NCBI GenBank assembly: GCA_025174535.1
Contig: JALBUN010000045.1
Span: 806,001 to 870,000, forward strand
Length of the DNA stretch: 64,000 bases
Reading direction: 5' to 3'
Source of the DNA: Cantharellus purpuraceus
Taxonomy: Eukaryota > Basidiomycota > Agaricomycetes > Cantharellales > Hydnaceae
Part shown: positions 43,707 to 55,481 of the stretch, piece after piece
Numbering within the stretch: the first letter of the stretch is position 1
Layout of the letters: each line of letters starts with the position of its first letter
Translations under genes and position numbers: made by a program
Notes under the pieces: model-generated
Databases searched by the model: none
What the model was told of the DNA's origin: nothing
What the model saw: only the letters and a program-made list of their open reading frames with translations

Positions 43707-45896
43707 TCATAGGTTTACAGAAGAACCAAGTTCCTTGAGAGCTTTCACAACCTTTTCATCTCTGTTGCCGCAGTTCCACACATGATCCAGAAATATGTCC
43801 CCTTCTCCTGTGACCATTTGAGCTCCTGGTCCTGTATAGGTGGACATTGTGTTAATGTGAAACAGCTCAGGGCCAAGGAGAATCTGATTTTGATTATCTT
43901 CCTCCCCTCGTTTATGATCTACACATTGTGAGAGGGCATCAGGTTTAGCTGAATGGTGTCCAGGACAATGGATCAGTTCAAAATCATAGCGAGAGAGGTA
44001 GAGTGACCAGTGAGCTTGTTGGCGATTAAGGTTCTGAGCTGTATGGAAATACGTGAGGTTTTGATGGTCATTGAGGATCTTGATCTTGTGTTTGGTTCCT
44101 TCCAGGATGTGACACCATTCCTCTAATCCACGTATGACAGAGAGCAATTCCTTATCATGGATGGCATAGTTGCGCTCTGCATCTGAAAGACTCTTGGATA
44201 TGAATCCTATGGGTCTCCATTTCCCATCATCACAGAGCTGAGATAGAATGGCACCTGTTGCATATGCTGAAGCATCTGTCTCAAGTCGGAATCGCTTGGT
44301 TTGATCAGGGAGGACAAGGATTGGAGTTGATGTGACAAGTCGCTTGAGTTCCTCAAAGGCTTCTTGTTCTGGGCCATTGGATGTCCAGGACCATTGTGAA
44401 TTTGCCTTTGTTAATAGGTTCAGGGGTTTTGCAATGTGTGAGAAGTCCTCAATGAAATGACAGTAGAAGTTGATGAAGCCCAGGAAGGATTTGACTTTGG
44501 TGACATTGCAGGGTATAGGCCAGTCTCGAACTCCAGCTACCTTGACTGGGTCCATAGCAACCTGCCCCTGTGAGAGAATAAGTCCAAGATAATCTACCTT
44601 CTGTTGCATGAAGAGGCATTTCTCTGGTTTGAGGTACAAGTGGTTGGCCTGAAGGATTTCAAGTACGGATTGCACAATCCTGTGGTGTTGTTCTAGGGAT
44701 TCAGTGAAGATGAGAATGTCATCCATGAACACCACCATAACGCCATCATCAATGGGCTCCTTGAAAATGTCATTCATCATAGTCTGGAAAGTTGCTGGGC
44801 TGTTTGTGAGACCGAAGAACATGACTAGGGGTTCATATAAGCCATGGTTGGTCCAAAAGGCTGCCTTCCACTCATCACCCTCTTTAATGTGCACATTGTT
44901 ATATCCCCATCAGATGTCAAGCTTGGTGAAGTACTTGGCATTGGTGGCAGCAATTTTGTTCATGATATCAGGTACCAGGGGTAGAGGATAGGCATTCTTA
45001 ATTGTGATGTCATTCAGTTTGCGGTAGTCCTGCACAAACTGAAGGTTGCCATCCTTCTTCTTCACGAAGAAAACAGGGGATGCCATTGGTGACTTGGAAG
45101 GGCGTACACGGTGATTCTGCAGGTTCCCTTCAAGGAAGGCATCTAACTTCTTCTGCTCATTTGGGGACATTGGATAGATCTTTGTGCTGAAAGGTTGGGC
45201 TCCCGGAGTGAGTTCAATGGCATGGTCCCATGGTTTCTGAGGTGGAAGCTGATCAAACAACTCCTTTGAGAAAACATCCTTAAATCCCCAATATGCCTTT
45301 GGGACGATATCTTCAAGGAGTTTGACAGGAGCAGATTCTGCAGCCTTCTGTGCGAGCTGTTGTGAGACTGTTGAGCCTGCACAGATCTTCTCCAAGTCTT
45401 CTTCCACAAAGATGACAAAGGTTCAGTCTCCCTCCTCAAGTAGGGGTTGCCTGTGTGGGTTCTTGCCATTCAACAGAGTGGTTCTGGTTAAGGGCTCTCT
45501 GTTTTCTGGTACTTCTCCACACAAATCAGGGCAACGAGTCATCTTTATCTCTCCTGTGTACCAGTTCACCTCTGGATTGTGTTTTACGAGCCAAGTGTGA
45601 CCAATGATGATACCTAAACTTCCCAAGATTGTAACAGAGAATGTGGCACATTCCATATGGGTCCCATATGTGCAGATGAGGTCAACTTCTTCCTTGATTG
45701 AACCAGCTTTGTTGGGGGTCCCATCAATGTTATAAACAGGTATGACATGTTGCAGGGGACATGTTTGAAGTTTTTCTGCCTTGACATATTCTACATCAAT
45801 GAACATCCCTGTAGCTCCACTGTCAAGAAGTGTGTCCACTGCTAGAGGGTATCCAGTGTCTACAGAGTGGATTTTCAGAGGAATTCTTGTACATCA
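43707..45896 (-). pseudogene. element B protease-RT-RNase H coding region (copy 1)
   Basis: Protease motif LLDSGATGMFID near 45800-45835. RT includes SPVFFVKKKDGNLQFVQDYR, HIKEGDEWKAAF and the active-site FMDD at 44718-44729 (usual form YxDD). RNase H includes LETDASAYATGAI and DKELLSVIRG. The frame is broken by TGA at 44910-44912, 45423-45425 and 45894-45896, each where the context expects Arg (CGA). The 395-residue part 43707-44894 is otherwise open and is identical in copy 2. Confidence 0.85.
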
Positions 45897-46119
45897 ATGG
45901 ATGTCTGCAGATTGAACATAAATGCGGGGAGAGTCATTGTGTTCAGTTAGGAGTTGAGAAGAAGTTTTAGGCATGGCTGTTTTGGTTTCAGTCTGATCAT
46001 GGGGGGGATATGAGTGTAGCATATCACTTGTAAGCCCTATTGTACATGATTCAAGAACTGACAACTAATTTGTCAAGCAGGGCATGCTCTTCACTGCTGA
46101 CTGGCCTGAAAACCCTGCT

Positions 46120-47036
46120 TTTCCTCTTGTGCTGGAGTGGATGCCTTCTGTGCTGTTTCTTTGGCGTCCATTGCAGCTGTGACTGATTCAGAGACCATAC
46201 TGTCAATGGCTGCTTTTGTCAGATCAGCTCAAATACATTCTCTGCATGGTTCAGTGCATGCTGGGGAGATATGGCCATGCTTGTCACAATTATAGCACAT
46301 TCAAGTTTCAATACAACGATGGCTGGGCTGCTTCCTTCCAGGCCTTGAGACCTAATAGGAGTACTGGCTGTGTGTAGATCTTTTCAAGAATCATTGCAGG
46401 GAGCCCTCATGTGTAGGCATCTTCGAGTGCCACATCGTTAAACCCTGTTCTTCCTGCCAGTGTCTCAAACTGCGTTGTGTATTCATCTGCTGACATGCCA
46501 GCTGTCATCTTGAGATCATGTAACCTTGTTCATGCTGTTTGAGAGTGATCAGGGTCTCCAAAGGCATTCTCCACTTGTCTAATGAACTCTTCAAGAGTGG
46601 AGAGCAATGAAGTCCCATCAATGACTGCTTGGGTCTCGTTGTGGGCCCATACTTCAGCAGAACCTGCTGTCATGAAAGAGAGGGCATACAGGATCTTGGT
46701 CCGCTCATCTGGGAAAGATGCAGGCTGGATTGCAATGGCAAGCCTGATAGCACAAATGAACCCATCTGTCTCTGTATGGTCTCCACTAAATTTCTCTGGT
46801 TCAGCTGCCTTTATGGGATGAGCGGATGATGATGCAGGAGGAGATGTTGGAGGGGAGATGGTTTGTGCTGCAGCGACAGCAAGGTTGTTCTGGACATTGG
46901 CAAACTGGCCCTGGAGGTGCTGGTTCTGGAGTTGCAGCTGTTGCAGCTGCTGCACTTGGCTGTTAAGCAAGGCTCACAAGAAGGCACCACTTTCACCCAG
47001 AGTGCCCCAATATGCCTCAGGAAGTTGATCAGCCAT
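46120..47036 (-). pseudogene. element B gag with CCHC zinc knuckle (copy 1)
   Basis: ATG 47036 starts MADQLPEAYWGTLGESGAFL, then TGA (46974-46976), a Gln/Leu-rich stretch, EPEKFSGDHTETDGFICAIR (typical gag start of the capsid region), TGA at 46530-46532, MTAGMSADEYTTQFETLAGR and a zinc knuckle CYNCDKHGHISPAC (C-X2-C-X4-H-X4-C) near 46270-46310, with TGA on either side. Confidence 0.8.
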
Positions 47037-47181
47037 GATTGGTGTAGAGGGTAATAGGGAAAGTGTTTATAAAGTGTGGGGTCATCTTATGAGCTTGATC
47101 TTCTGTGAGGGCTATGCTGAATGATGAGGCCACAACAACAAGATACTCAATACGTGAGAGCCAATAAGAGATAATGCCAGC

Positions 47182-47445
47182 TGGTACAGCAGATATCCTC
47201 AGTCTATACACTTGTCACTGATAAATACATGGGACTCACCTGGTACAGCGGATATCCTCAGAGATCAAGCTGAGGAAACCATGCTGCACCAGGGAAGTTC
47301 TTTATACTAGATGATGCAAGGAATAGGGGAACCAAGATAGGGGAACAATAGGGGAGAGATAGGAGAGTGCACCCTAACAGGCTGTGCTGATAGGGGTGAT
47401 AAGAAAGGTACTAAAAATAGAAACTGAGTCATATGAACCCTGACA
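47182..47445 (-). repeat. LTR of element B (copy 1)
   Basis: On the minus strand it runs from TGTCAGGGTTCATATGAC to about GCTGTACCA (264 bp), contains TATAAAG and lies upstream of gag. The 3' border is uncertain because no second LTR is present for comparison. Confidence 0.55.
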
Positions 47446-47501
47446 TTCCCACTCCAACTCCGACCCAATCTCCAACCCCCAATCGGACCTAGTGCATAAC
47501 A
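47446..47501 (-). repeat. 56-bp end fragment of LTR-A
   Basis: The reverse complement starts TGTTATGCACTAGGTCCGAT and breaks off exactly where the LTR of element B begins, showing that element B inserted into, or recombined within, an older LTR-A. Confidence 0.7.
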
Positions 47502-47560
47502 CTGGCTTGCGCTGATAACGCGAGTCTTACTGTCACTCTACCAACCACACCAGTAGACAC

Positions 47561-49005
47561 ACTTGCCCTCATACAAGGGTGGCAAGTAAACCCTAATGGG
47601 GTCCCCTGGCCATCCAACAGGAGTCAGATGGTACTATGAACTTGTCTGATGTGGACATATGGATGTGGCTGCAAAAGGCCACTCCCAAGAAGGGTTCTTC
47701 TGTGTTTAAGAACCTCTGGACTATGTTCCAGAATCCCAGCCACTGGGGATTATTGACCAGTGGTCAAAAGTTCTCACCAACTCTTGGTGTGTTATGCACT
47801 AGGTCCGATTGGGGGTCGGAGATTGGGTTGGAGGTTGAGTCGGAGTCAGAGCGGGAATTGGGGTGCATCGTGGGGGTCGGAATGGACTTGGCTTCAGCTT
47901 ATGTGCTGCGCCCTCACTAATACCGGTGTCTGAGATTTCAGAGATGGAGTATGACTTAGATAGTTAGGATTGGACTTAGGAGCTAGGCATGATTCAATAT
48001 TTGAACTGGGGAATGAAGTTCCCAGTTGGGCAACTTAAATACATATTTGAAATCTAATAATAATTACTCCAGTGATAGGTCTCTGAGGCCGATGGCCTTA
48101 CATGAGTATGTCTGAGTCCAATGGGGATGGATGTCTGGGTTCCTATGGTGATGCTGATGCATCAATCAGAACTGGATGGATGGGTGAGATTTGGTGGTGA
48201 CAATCAGACAGATAAATGGAGACGTGATGGTTTCCAAATGGAGTATAGATTTCATATGCGCGGGGATCTGAGTGGATCAGATGGGGATCTGGGTGTTAAT
48301 GAATATAGTCATAACATGGTGACACCTTTTGTGCTTCAGTCACTGAAGCATATGATTGGGGGAATTGCTCCCCAAAGAACATACTGAATTAGAGCTTGCA
48401 CTCTGGTTTGGATGATTGGGAGGCATCACCCCCGATCACACTGGTATATTAGAGGAGTTTGCTAAACGCATCACCTCTGGAGCAGCATTTAACCAACCCA
48501 CCAGGGTTGGTAAGTGAAAGCAGGAGACTCAAGGAGTCTCCCAAGCAGCTCATAAAGCTGCTAAACACTCTCTTGCTGAGCATTTAGGTTACAATTGACT
48601 TAATCATGAACTCAATCAGGATGCTGTGATAGCAATTGCATCCTCCTCATCCATTCAAGTGGATGAGGATACCACAATAATGTTGGGATGACTGAGAGCT
48701 GCCCCCCTCCAGAGCCATATGATCAAGACGATCATATGGACACTGACTTGTCAGAGCAGCTTCATAAGGAGCTGTATGATTAAAAGTACCCAAGGTACTT
48801 ACTTACTATAGTAATGTATGCAGCATTCCATTAGGGAATGCTGTCTTCTTGGTAGATATATGCACCCTATGGGTGCATATGTATAGTTATTATGTAAGCC
48901 AGTGGACCCAAGTACACATGTGGGTCCACATATAGTAGACAGAACTTAGTTAACTACCATACTGTACAACACATCACACAACCAATATACTTGGTTGAGT
49001 TCTGT
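47561..49005. repeat. field of short perfect inverted repeats (hairpin array), copy 1
   Basis: Excluding the inserted LTR (47790-48316), about 950 bp contain at least 17 perfect inverted repeats with arms of 6-10 bp and mostly 3-8 nt loops. Examples (arm/arm): 47693-47699/47708-47714, 48333-48339/48343-48349, 48493-48499/48504-48510, 48523-48530/48534-48541, 48544-48550/48556-48562, 48645-48653/48660-48668, 48715-48724/48730-48739, 48784-48790/48794-48800, 48821-48829/48835-48843, 48858-48867/48871-48880, 48902-48910/48921-48929, 48979-48985/48991-48997. Uninterrupted palindromes lie at 48803-48814 and 48947-48956. Arm sequences differ from each other, so it is not a tandem repeat. Confidence 0.85.
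47790..48316. repeat. solo LTR-A with target duplication TGGTG
   Basis: TGTTATGCAC...ATAGTCATAACA, 527 bp, flanked on both sides by TGGTG (47785-47789 and 48317-48321). The insertion splits the right arm of a hairpin of the surrounding field. It is present in both tandem units, so it predates the duplication. Confidence 0.88.
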
Positions 49006-49032
49006 GTAATGGTGTGAACTAAGACACCCATT

Positions 49033-49512
49033 TACATCATGTCTGTGGATTGAATAGGTGAGACAGTTGGGCACAGTCAGAGTTATACTGGGGTCTGGAG
49101 ACATATAAAGGAGGGGCATGTTGAGGTCTTATCCTCAACAATGTTGAATCCTTTTGCAAATATGAGTGTGGCTGAGCTTGAGCAGTTGCTCCTGGCCCAA
49201 CAGAAGGAAGAGGAAGAGGAATGGAAATGGAAGGAGGAAGAGGAGGTGGAACAGAGACAGAAGGAGGAGGAGGTGGTGGAACAGAGATGGAAGGAGGAGG
49301 AGGAGGAGGCAGAATGGAGACGGAAGGAGGAGGAGGAGGCAGAATGGAGATGGAAGGAGGAGAAGGAAGTGGAGTGGAGGCAGAGGGAGGAAGAGGCAAA
49401 AGCAGAGCAAGCATGCAAGGTCAAGGAACTTGTGGCCGCAATGGAGGCCTGAGGAACAGGCACATGAGCTGGAGGCTGCCATGGAGGTAGAGGAGGAGGT
49501 GACCAGGGCAGG
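49033..49512 (+). pseudogene. fragment of the chromovirus antisense gene (copy 3)
   Basis: It contains the conserved leader with CATATAAAGG, the start MLNPFANMSVAELEQLLLAQ and the Glu/Lys/Arg-rich helix. A TGA follows VAAMEA, and LTR-A cuts in after GACCAGGGCAGG, a point inside the intact gene (about 37830). Confidence 0.8.
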
Positions 49513-50027
49513 TGTTACGCACTAGGTCCGATTGAGGGTCGGAGATTGGGTCGGAGGGTGGGTCGGAGAAGGAGTATGTCGTGGGGTTGGAACGGACTTG
49601 GCTTCAGCTTATGTGCTGTGCCCTCACTAATACCAGTGTCTGAGATTTCAGAGATGGAGTATGACTTAGGGAGTTAGGATTGGACTTAGGAGCTAGGCGT
49701 GATTCGATATTCGAACTGGGGAATGAAGTCCCCAGTCGGGCAACTTAAATACATATTTGAAATCTAATAATAATTACTCCGGTGATGGGTCTCCGAGGCT
49801 GACAGCCTTACATGAGTATGTCCGAGTCCGATGGGGACAGATGTCTGGGTTCCTATGGTGATGCTGATGCATCAATCGGAACCGGAGACAGATGGGTGGA
49901 ATCGGCGGTGACAATCGGACAGGTAGATGGGGACGTGGTGGTTTCCAAATGGAGTATAGATTTCATATGCGTGGGGATCTGAGTGGATCGGACAGGGATC
50001 TGGGCATTAATGAATATAGTCATAACA
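49513..50027 (-). repeat. LTR-A, recombinant LTR between the tandem units
   Basis: 515 bp. The first ~110 bp shares variants with the LTR at 55961 (GTGCTGTGCCC), the rest with the LTR at 43057 (ATACCAGTGTCTGAGATTTC and an identical last ~300 bp). The left flank GCAGG equals that of the 55961 LTR and the right flank GTGAC that of the 43057 LTR, as expected from crossing-over between them. Confidence 0.85.
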
Positions 50028-50150
50028 GTGACCTGTGATGCGAATATCATGGTGTGCCCTTACAATATAATGGCACAGTTTTGAGTCAAGGGGAGCATAC
50101 ACCTTGCCATGATAGAGAACAAGTCCATTCTCCTCAGTCCATTCCTGTCC

Positions 50151-52340
50151 TCATAGGTTTACAGAAGAACCAAGTTCCTTGAGAGCTTTCACAACCTTTT
50201 CATCTCTGTTGCCGCAGTTCCACACATGATCCAGAAATATGTCCCCTTCTCCTGTGACCATTTGAGCTCCTGGTCCTGTATAGGTGGACATTGTGTTAAT
50301 GTGAAACAGCTCAGGGCCAAGGAGAATCTGATTTTGATTATCTTCCTCCCCTCGTTTATGATCTACACATTGTGAGAGGGCATCAGGTTTAGCTGAATGG
50401 TGTCCAGGACAATGGATCAGTTCAAAATCATAGCGAGAGAGGTAGAGTGACCAGTGAGCTTGTTGGCGATTAAGGTTCTGAGCTGTATGGAAATACGTGA
50501 GGTTTTGATGGTCATTGAGGATCTTGATCTTGTGTTTGGTTCCTTCCAGGATGTGACACCATTCCTCTAATCCACGTATGACAGAGAGCAATTCCTTATC
50601 ATGGATGGCATAGTTGCGCTCTGCATCTGAAAGACTCTTGGATATGAATCCTATGGGTCTCCATTTCCCATCATCACAGAGCTGAGATAGAATGGCACCT
50701 GTTGCATATGCTGAAGCATCTGTCTCAAGTCGGAATCGCTTGGTTTGATCAGGGAGGACAAGGATTGGAGTTGATGTGACAAGTCGCTTGAGTTCCTCAA
50801 AGGCTTCTTGTTCTGGGCCATTGGATGTCCAGGACCATTGTGAATTTGCCTTTGTTAATAGGTTCAGGGGTTTTGCAATGTGTGAGAAGTCCTCAATGAA
50901 ATGACAGTAGAAGTTGATGAAGCCCAGGAAGGATTTGACTTTGGTGACATTGCAGGGTATAGGCCAGTCTCGAACTCCAGCTACCTTGACTGGGTCCATA
51001 GCAACCTGCCCCTGTGAGAGAATAAGTCCAAGATAATCTACCTTCTGTTGCATGAAGAGGCATTTCTCTGGTTTGAGGTACAAGTGGTTGGCCTGAAGGA
51101 TTTCAAGTACGGATTGCACAATCCTGTGGTGTTGTTCTAGGGATTCAGTGAAGATGAGAATGTCATCCATGAACACCACCATAACGCCATCATCAATGGG
51201 CTCCTTGAAAATGTCATTCATCATAGTCTGGAAAGTTGCTGGGCTGTTTGTGAGACCGAAGAACATGACTAGGGGTTCATATAAGCCATGGTTGGTCCAA
51301 AAGGCTGCCTTCCACTCATCACCCTCTTTAATGTGCACATTGTTATATCCCCATCAGATGTCAAGCTTGGTGAAGTACTTGGCATTGGTGGCAGCAATTT
51401 TGTTCATGATATCAGGTACCAGGGGTAGAGGATAGGCATTCTTAATTGTGATGTCATTCAGTTTGCGGTAGTCCTGCACAAACTGAAGGTTGCCATCCTT
51501 CTTCTTCACGAAGAAAACAGGGGATGCCATTGGTGACTTGGAAGGGCGTACACGGTGATTCTGCAGGTTCCCTTCAAGGAAGGCATCTAACTTCTTCTGC
51601 TCATTTGGGGACATTGGATAGATCTTTGTGCTGAAAGGTTGGGCTCCCGGAGTGAGTTCAATGGCATGGTCCCATGGTTTCTGAGGTGGAAGCTGATCAA
51701 ACAACTCCTTTGAGAAAACATCCTTAAATCCCCAATATGCCTTTGGGACGATATCTTCAAGGAGTTTGACAGGAGCAGATTCTGCAGCCTTCTGTGCGAG
51801 CTGTTGTGAGACTGTTGAGCCTGCACAGATCTTCTCCAAGTCTTCTTCCACAAAGATGACAAAGGTTCAGTCTCCCTCCTCAAGTAGGGGTTGCCTGTGT
51901 GGGTTCTTGCCATTCAACAGAGTGGTTCTGGTTAAGGGCTCTCTGTTTTCTGGTACTTCTCCACACAAATCAGGGCAACGAGTCATCTTTATCTCTCCTG
52001 TGTACCAGTTCACCTCTGGATTGTGTTTTATGAGCCAAGTGTGACCAATGATGATACCTAAACTTCCCAAGATTGTAACAGAGAATGTGGCACATTCCAT
52101 ATGGGTCCCATATGTGCAGATGAGGTCAACTTCTTCCTTGATTGAACCAGCTTTGTTGGGGGTCCCATCAATGTTATAAACAGGTATGACATGTTGCAGG
52201 GGACATGTTTGAAGTTTTTCTGCCTTGACATATTCTACATCAATGAACATCCCTGTAGCTCCACTGTCAAGAAGTGTGTCCACTGCTAGAGGGTATCCAG
52301 TGTCTACAGAGTGGATTTTCAGAGGAATTCTTGTACATCA
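50151..52340 (-). pseudogene. element B protease-RT-RNase H coding region (copy 2)
   Basis: The 395-residue RT/RNase H part (50151-51338) is identical to copy 1. TGA stops are at 51354-51356, 51867-51869 and 52338-52340. Confidence 0.85.
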
Positions 52341-52563
52341 ATGGATGTCTGCAGATTGAACATAAATGCGGGGAGAGTCATTGTGTTCAGTTAGGAGTTG
52401 AGAAGAAGTTTTAGGCATGGCTGTTTTGGTTTCAGTCTGATCATGGGGGGGATATGAGTGTAGCATATCACTTGTAAGCCCTATTGTACATGATTCAAGA
52501 ACTGACAACTAATTTGTCAAGCAGGGCATGCTCTTCACTGCTGACTGGCCTGAAAACCCTGCT

Positions 52564-53480
52564 TTTCCTCTTGTGCTGGAGTGGATGCCTTCTGTGCTGT
52601 TTCTTTGGCGTCCATTGCAGCTGTGACTGATTCAGAGACCATACTGTCAATGGCTGCTTTTGTCAGATCAGCTCAAATACATTCTCTGCATGGTTCAGTG
52701 CATGCTGGGGAGATATGGCCATGCTTGTCACAATTATAGCACATTCAAGTTTCAATACAACGATGGCTGGGCTGCTTCCTTCCAGGCCTTGAGACCTAAT
52801 AGGAGTACTGGCTGTGTGTAGATCTTTTCAAGAATCATTGCAGGGAGCCCTCATGTGTAGGCATCTTTGAGTGCCACATCGTTAAACCCTGTTCTTCCTG
52901 CCAGTGTCTCAAACTGCGTTGTGTATTCATCTGCTGACATGCCAGCTGTCATCTTGAGATCATGTAACCTTGTTCATGCTGTTTGAGAGTGATCAGGGTC
53001 TCCAAAGGCATTCTCCACTTGTCTAATGAACTCTTCAAGAGTGGAGAGCAATGAAGTCCCATCAATGACTGCTTGGGTCTCGTTGTGGGCCCATACTTCA
53101 GCAGAACCTGCTGTCATGAAAGAGAGGGCATACAGGATCTTGGTCCGCTCATCTGGGAAAGATGCAGGCTGGATTGCAATGGCAAGCCTGATAGCACAAA
53201 TGAACCCATCTGTCTCTGTATGGTCTCCACTAAATTTCTCTGGTTCAGCTGCCTTTATGGGATGAGCGGATGATGATGCAGGAGGAGATGTTGGAGGGGA
53301 GATGGTTTGTGCTGCAGCGACAGCAAGGTTGTTCTGGACATTGGCAAACTGGCCCTGGAGGTGCTGGTTCTGGAGTTGCAGCTGTTGCAGCTGCTGCACT
53401 TGGCTGTTAAGCAAGGCTCACAAGAAGGCACCACTTTCACCCAGAGTGCCCCAATATGCCTCAGGAAGTTGATCAGCCAT
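52564..53480 (-). pseudogene. element B gag with CCHC zinc knuckle (copy 2)
   Basis: Same as the copy at 46120-47036. The 146-residue capsid part 52974-53414 is identical, with flanking TGA stops at 52974-52976 and 53418-53420. Confidence 0.8.
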
Positions 53481-53889
53481 GATTGGTGTAGAGGGTAATA
53501 GGGAAAGTGTTTATAAAGTGTGGGGTCATCTTATGAGCTTGATCTTCTGTGAGGGCTATGCTGAATGATGAGGCCACAACAACAAGATACTCAATACGTG
53601 AGAGCCAATAAGAGATAATGCCAGCTGGTACAGCAGATATCCTCAGTCTATACACTTGTCACTGATAAATACATGGGACTCACCTGGTACAGCGGATATC
53701 CTCAGAGATCAAGCTGAGGAAACCATGCTGCACCAGGGAAGTTCTTTATACTAGATGATGCAAGGAATAGGGGAACCAAGATAGGGGAACAATAGGGGAG
53801 AGATAGGAGAGTGCACCCTAACAGGCTGTGCTGATAGGGGTGATAAGAAAGGTACTAAAAATAGAAACTGAGTCATATGAACCCTGACA

Positions 53890-53945
53890 TTCCCACTCCA
53901 ACTCCGACCCAATCTCCAACCCCCAATCGGACCTAGTGCATAACA
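53890..53945 (-). repeat. 56-bp end fragment of LTR-A (copy 2)
   Basis: Duplicate of 47446-47501, adjoining the LTR of element B. Confidence 0.7.
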
Positions 53946-54004
53946 CTGGCTTGCGCTGATAACGCGAGTCTTACTGTCACTCTACCAACCACACCAGTAG
54001 ACAC

Positions 54005-55452
54005 ACTTGCCCTCATACAAGGGTGGCAAGTAAACCCTAATGGGGTCCCCCTGGCCATCCAACAGGAGTCAGATGGTACTATGAACTTGTCTGATGTGGA
54101 CATATGGATGTGGCTGCAAAAGGCCACTCCCAAGAAGGGTTCTTCTGTGTTTAAGAACCTCTGGACTATGTTCCAGAATCCCAGCCACTGGGGATTATTG
54201 ACCAGTGGTCAAAAGTTCTCACCAACTCTTGGTGTGTTATGCACTAGGTCCGATTGGGGGTCGGAGATTGGGTTGGAGGTTGAGTCGGAGTCAGAGCGGG
54301 AATTGGGGTGCATCGTGGGGGTCGGAATGGACTTGGCTTCAGCTTATGTGCTGCGCCCTCACTAATACCGGTGTCTGAGATTTCAGAGATGGAGTATGAC
54401 TTAGATAGTTAGGATTGGACTTAGGAGCTAGGCATGATTCAATATTTGAACTGGGGAATGAAGTTCCCAGTTGGGCAACTTAAATACATATTTGAAATCT
54501 AATAATAATTACTCCAGTGATAGGTCTCTGAGGCCGATGGCCTTACATGAGTATGTCTGAGTCCAATGGGGATGGATGTCTGGGTTCCTATGGTGATGCT
54601 GATGCATCAATCAGAACTGGATGGATGGGTGAGATTTGGTGGTGACAATCAGACAGATAAATGGAGACGTGATGGTTTCCAAATGGAGTATAGATTTCAT
54701 ATGCGCGGGGATCTGAGTGGATCAGATGGGGATCTGGGTGTTAATGAATATAGTCATAACATGGTGACACCTTTTGTGCTTCAGTCACTGAAGCATATGA
54801 TTGGGGGAATCGCTCCCCCAAAGAACATACTGAATTAGAGCTTGCACTCTGGTTTGGATGATTGGGAGGCATCACCCCCGATCACACTGGTATATTAGAG
54901 GAGTTTGCTAAACGCATCACCTCTGGAGCAGCATTTAACCAACCCACCAGGGTTGGTAAGTGAAAGCAGGAGACTCAAGGAGTCTCCCAAGCAGCTCATA
55001 AAGCTGCTAAACACTCTCTTGCTGAGCATTTAGGTTACAATTGACTTAATCATGAACTCAATCAGGATGCTGTGATAGCAATTGCATCCTCCTCATCCAT
55101 TCAAGTGGATGAGGATACCACAATAATGTTGGGATGACTGAGAGCTGCCCCCCTCCAGAGCCATATGATCAAGACGATCATATGGACACTGACTTGTCAG
55201 AGCAGCTTCATAAGGAGCTGTATGATTAAAAGTACCCAAGGTACTTACTTACTATAGTAATGTATGCAGCATTCCATTAGGGAATGCTGTCTTCTTGGTA
55301 GATATATGCACCCTATGGGTGCATATGTATAGTTATTATGTAAGCCAGTGGACCCAAGTACACATGTGGGTCCACATATAGTAGACAGAACTTAGTTAAC
55401 TACCATACTGTACAACACATCACACAACCAATATACTTGGTTGAGTTCTGTG
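54005..55452. repeat. field of short inverted repeats, copy 2, split by solo LTR
   Basis: Duplicate of the hairpin field at 47561-49005. One hairpin (near 54801-54821) is longer here than in copy 1: its G5/C5 arms are both complete, because of a one-base difference. Confidence 0.85.
54235..54761. repeat. solo LTR-A with target duplication TGGTG (copy 2)
   Basis: Duplicate of 47790-48316, flanked by TGGTG at 54230-54234 and 54762-54766. Confidence 0.88.
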
Positions 55453-55481
55453 TAATGGTGTGAACTAAGACACCCATTTAC

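Larger units (their letters stand above)
43584..47445 (-). mobile_element. Ty3/gypsy element B, truncated and decayed (copy 1)
   Basis: On the minus strand it holds: 5' LTR (47445-47182), gag (from ATG 47036), protease, reverse transcriptase, RNase H, and the zinc-binding start of integrase (HGKVYAPLDSKLCHYIVRAH), which ends at 43584 where LTR-A begins. The integrase core, chromodomain and 3' LTR are missing. All in-frame stops seen are TGA. Confidence 0.85.
43057..49512. repeat. tandem segmental duplication, unit 1
   Basis: The segment from this LTR-A to just before the LTR-A at 49513 is repeated in the next unit at a spacing of 6,444 bp (6,445-6,448 after small indels). Only a few differences were seen outside the LTR: C45587/T52031, C46424/T52868, T48366/C54811 and one-base changes in homopolymer runs near 47.6, 48.37, 49.09 and 49.11 kb. 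Confidence 0.9.
50028..53889 (-). mobile_element. Ty3/gypsy element B, copy 2 (by tandem duplication)
   Basis: Same truncated element as 43584-47445. LTR about 53626-53889, gag from ATG 53480, protease-RT-RNase H at 50151-52340 with FMDD at 51162-51173. The same TGA stops are present. One amino-acid difference was seen in the protease region (Val in copy 1, Ile in copy 2, from C45587/T52031). Confidence 0.88.

Noticed and set aside
47636..47920. 94-codon frame starting MNLSDVDIW
   Set aside because: It runs through the border of the inserted solo LTR and across several hairpins; no homology is recognised.
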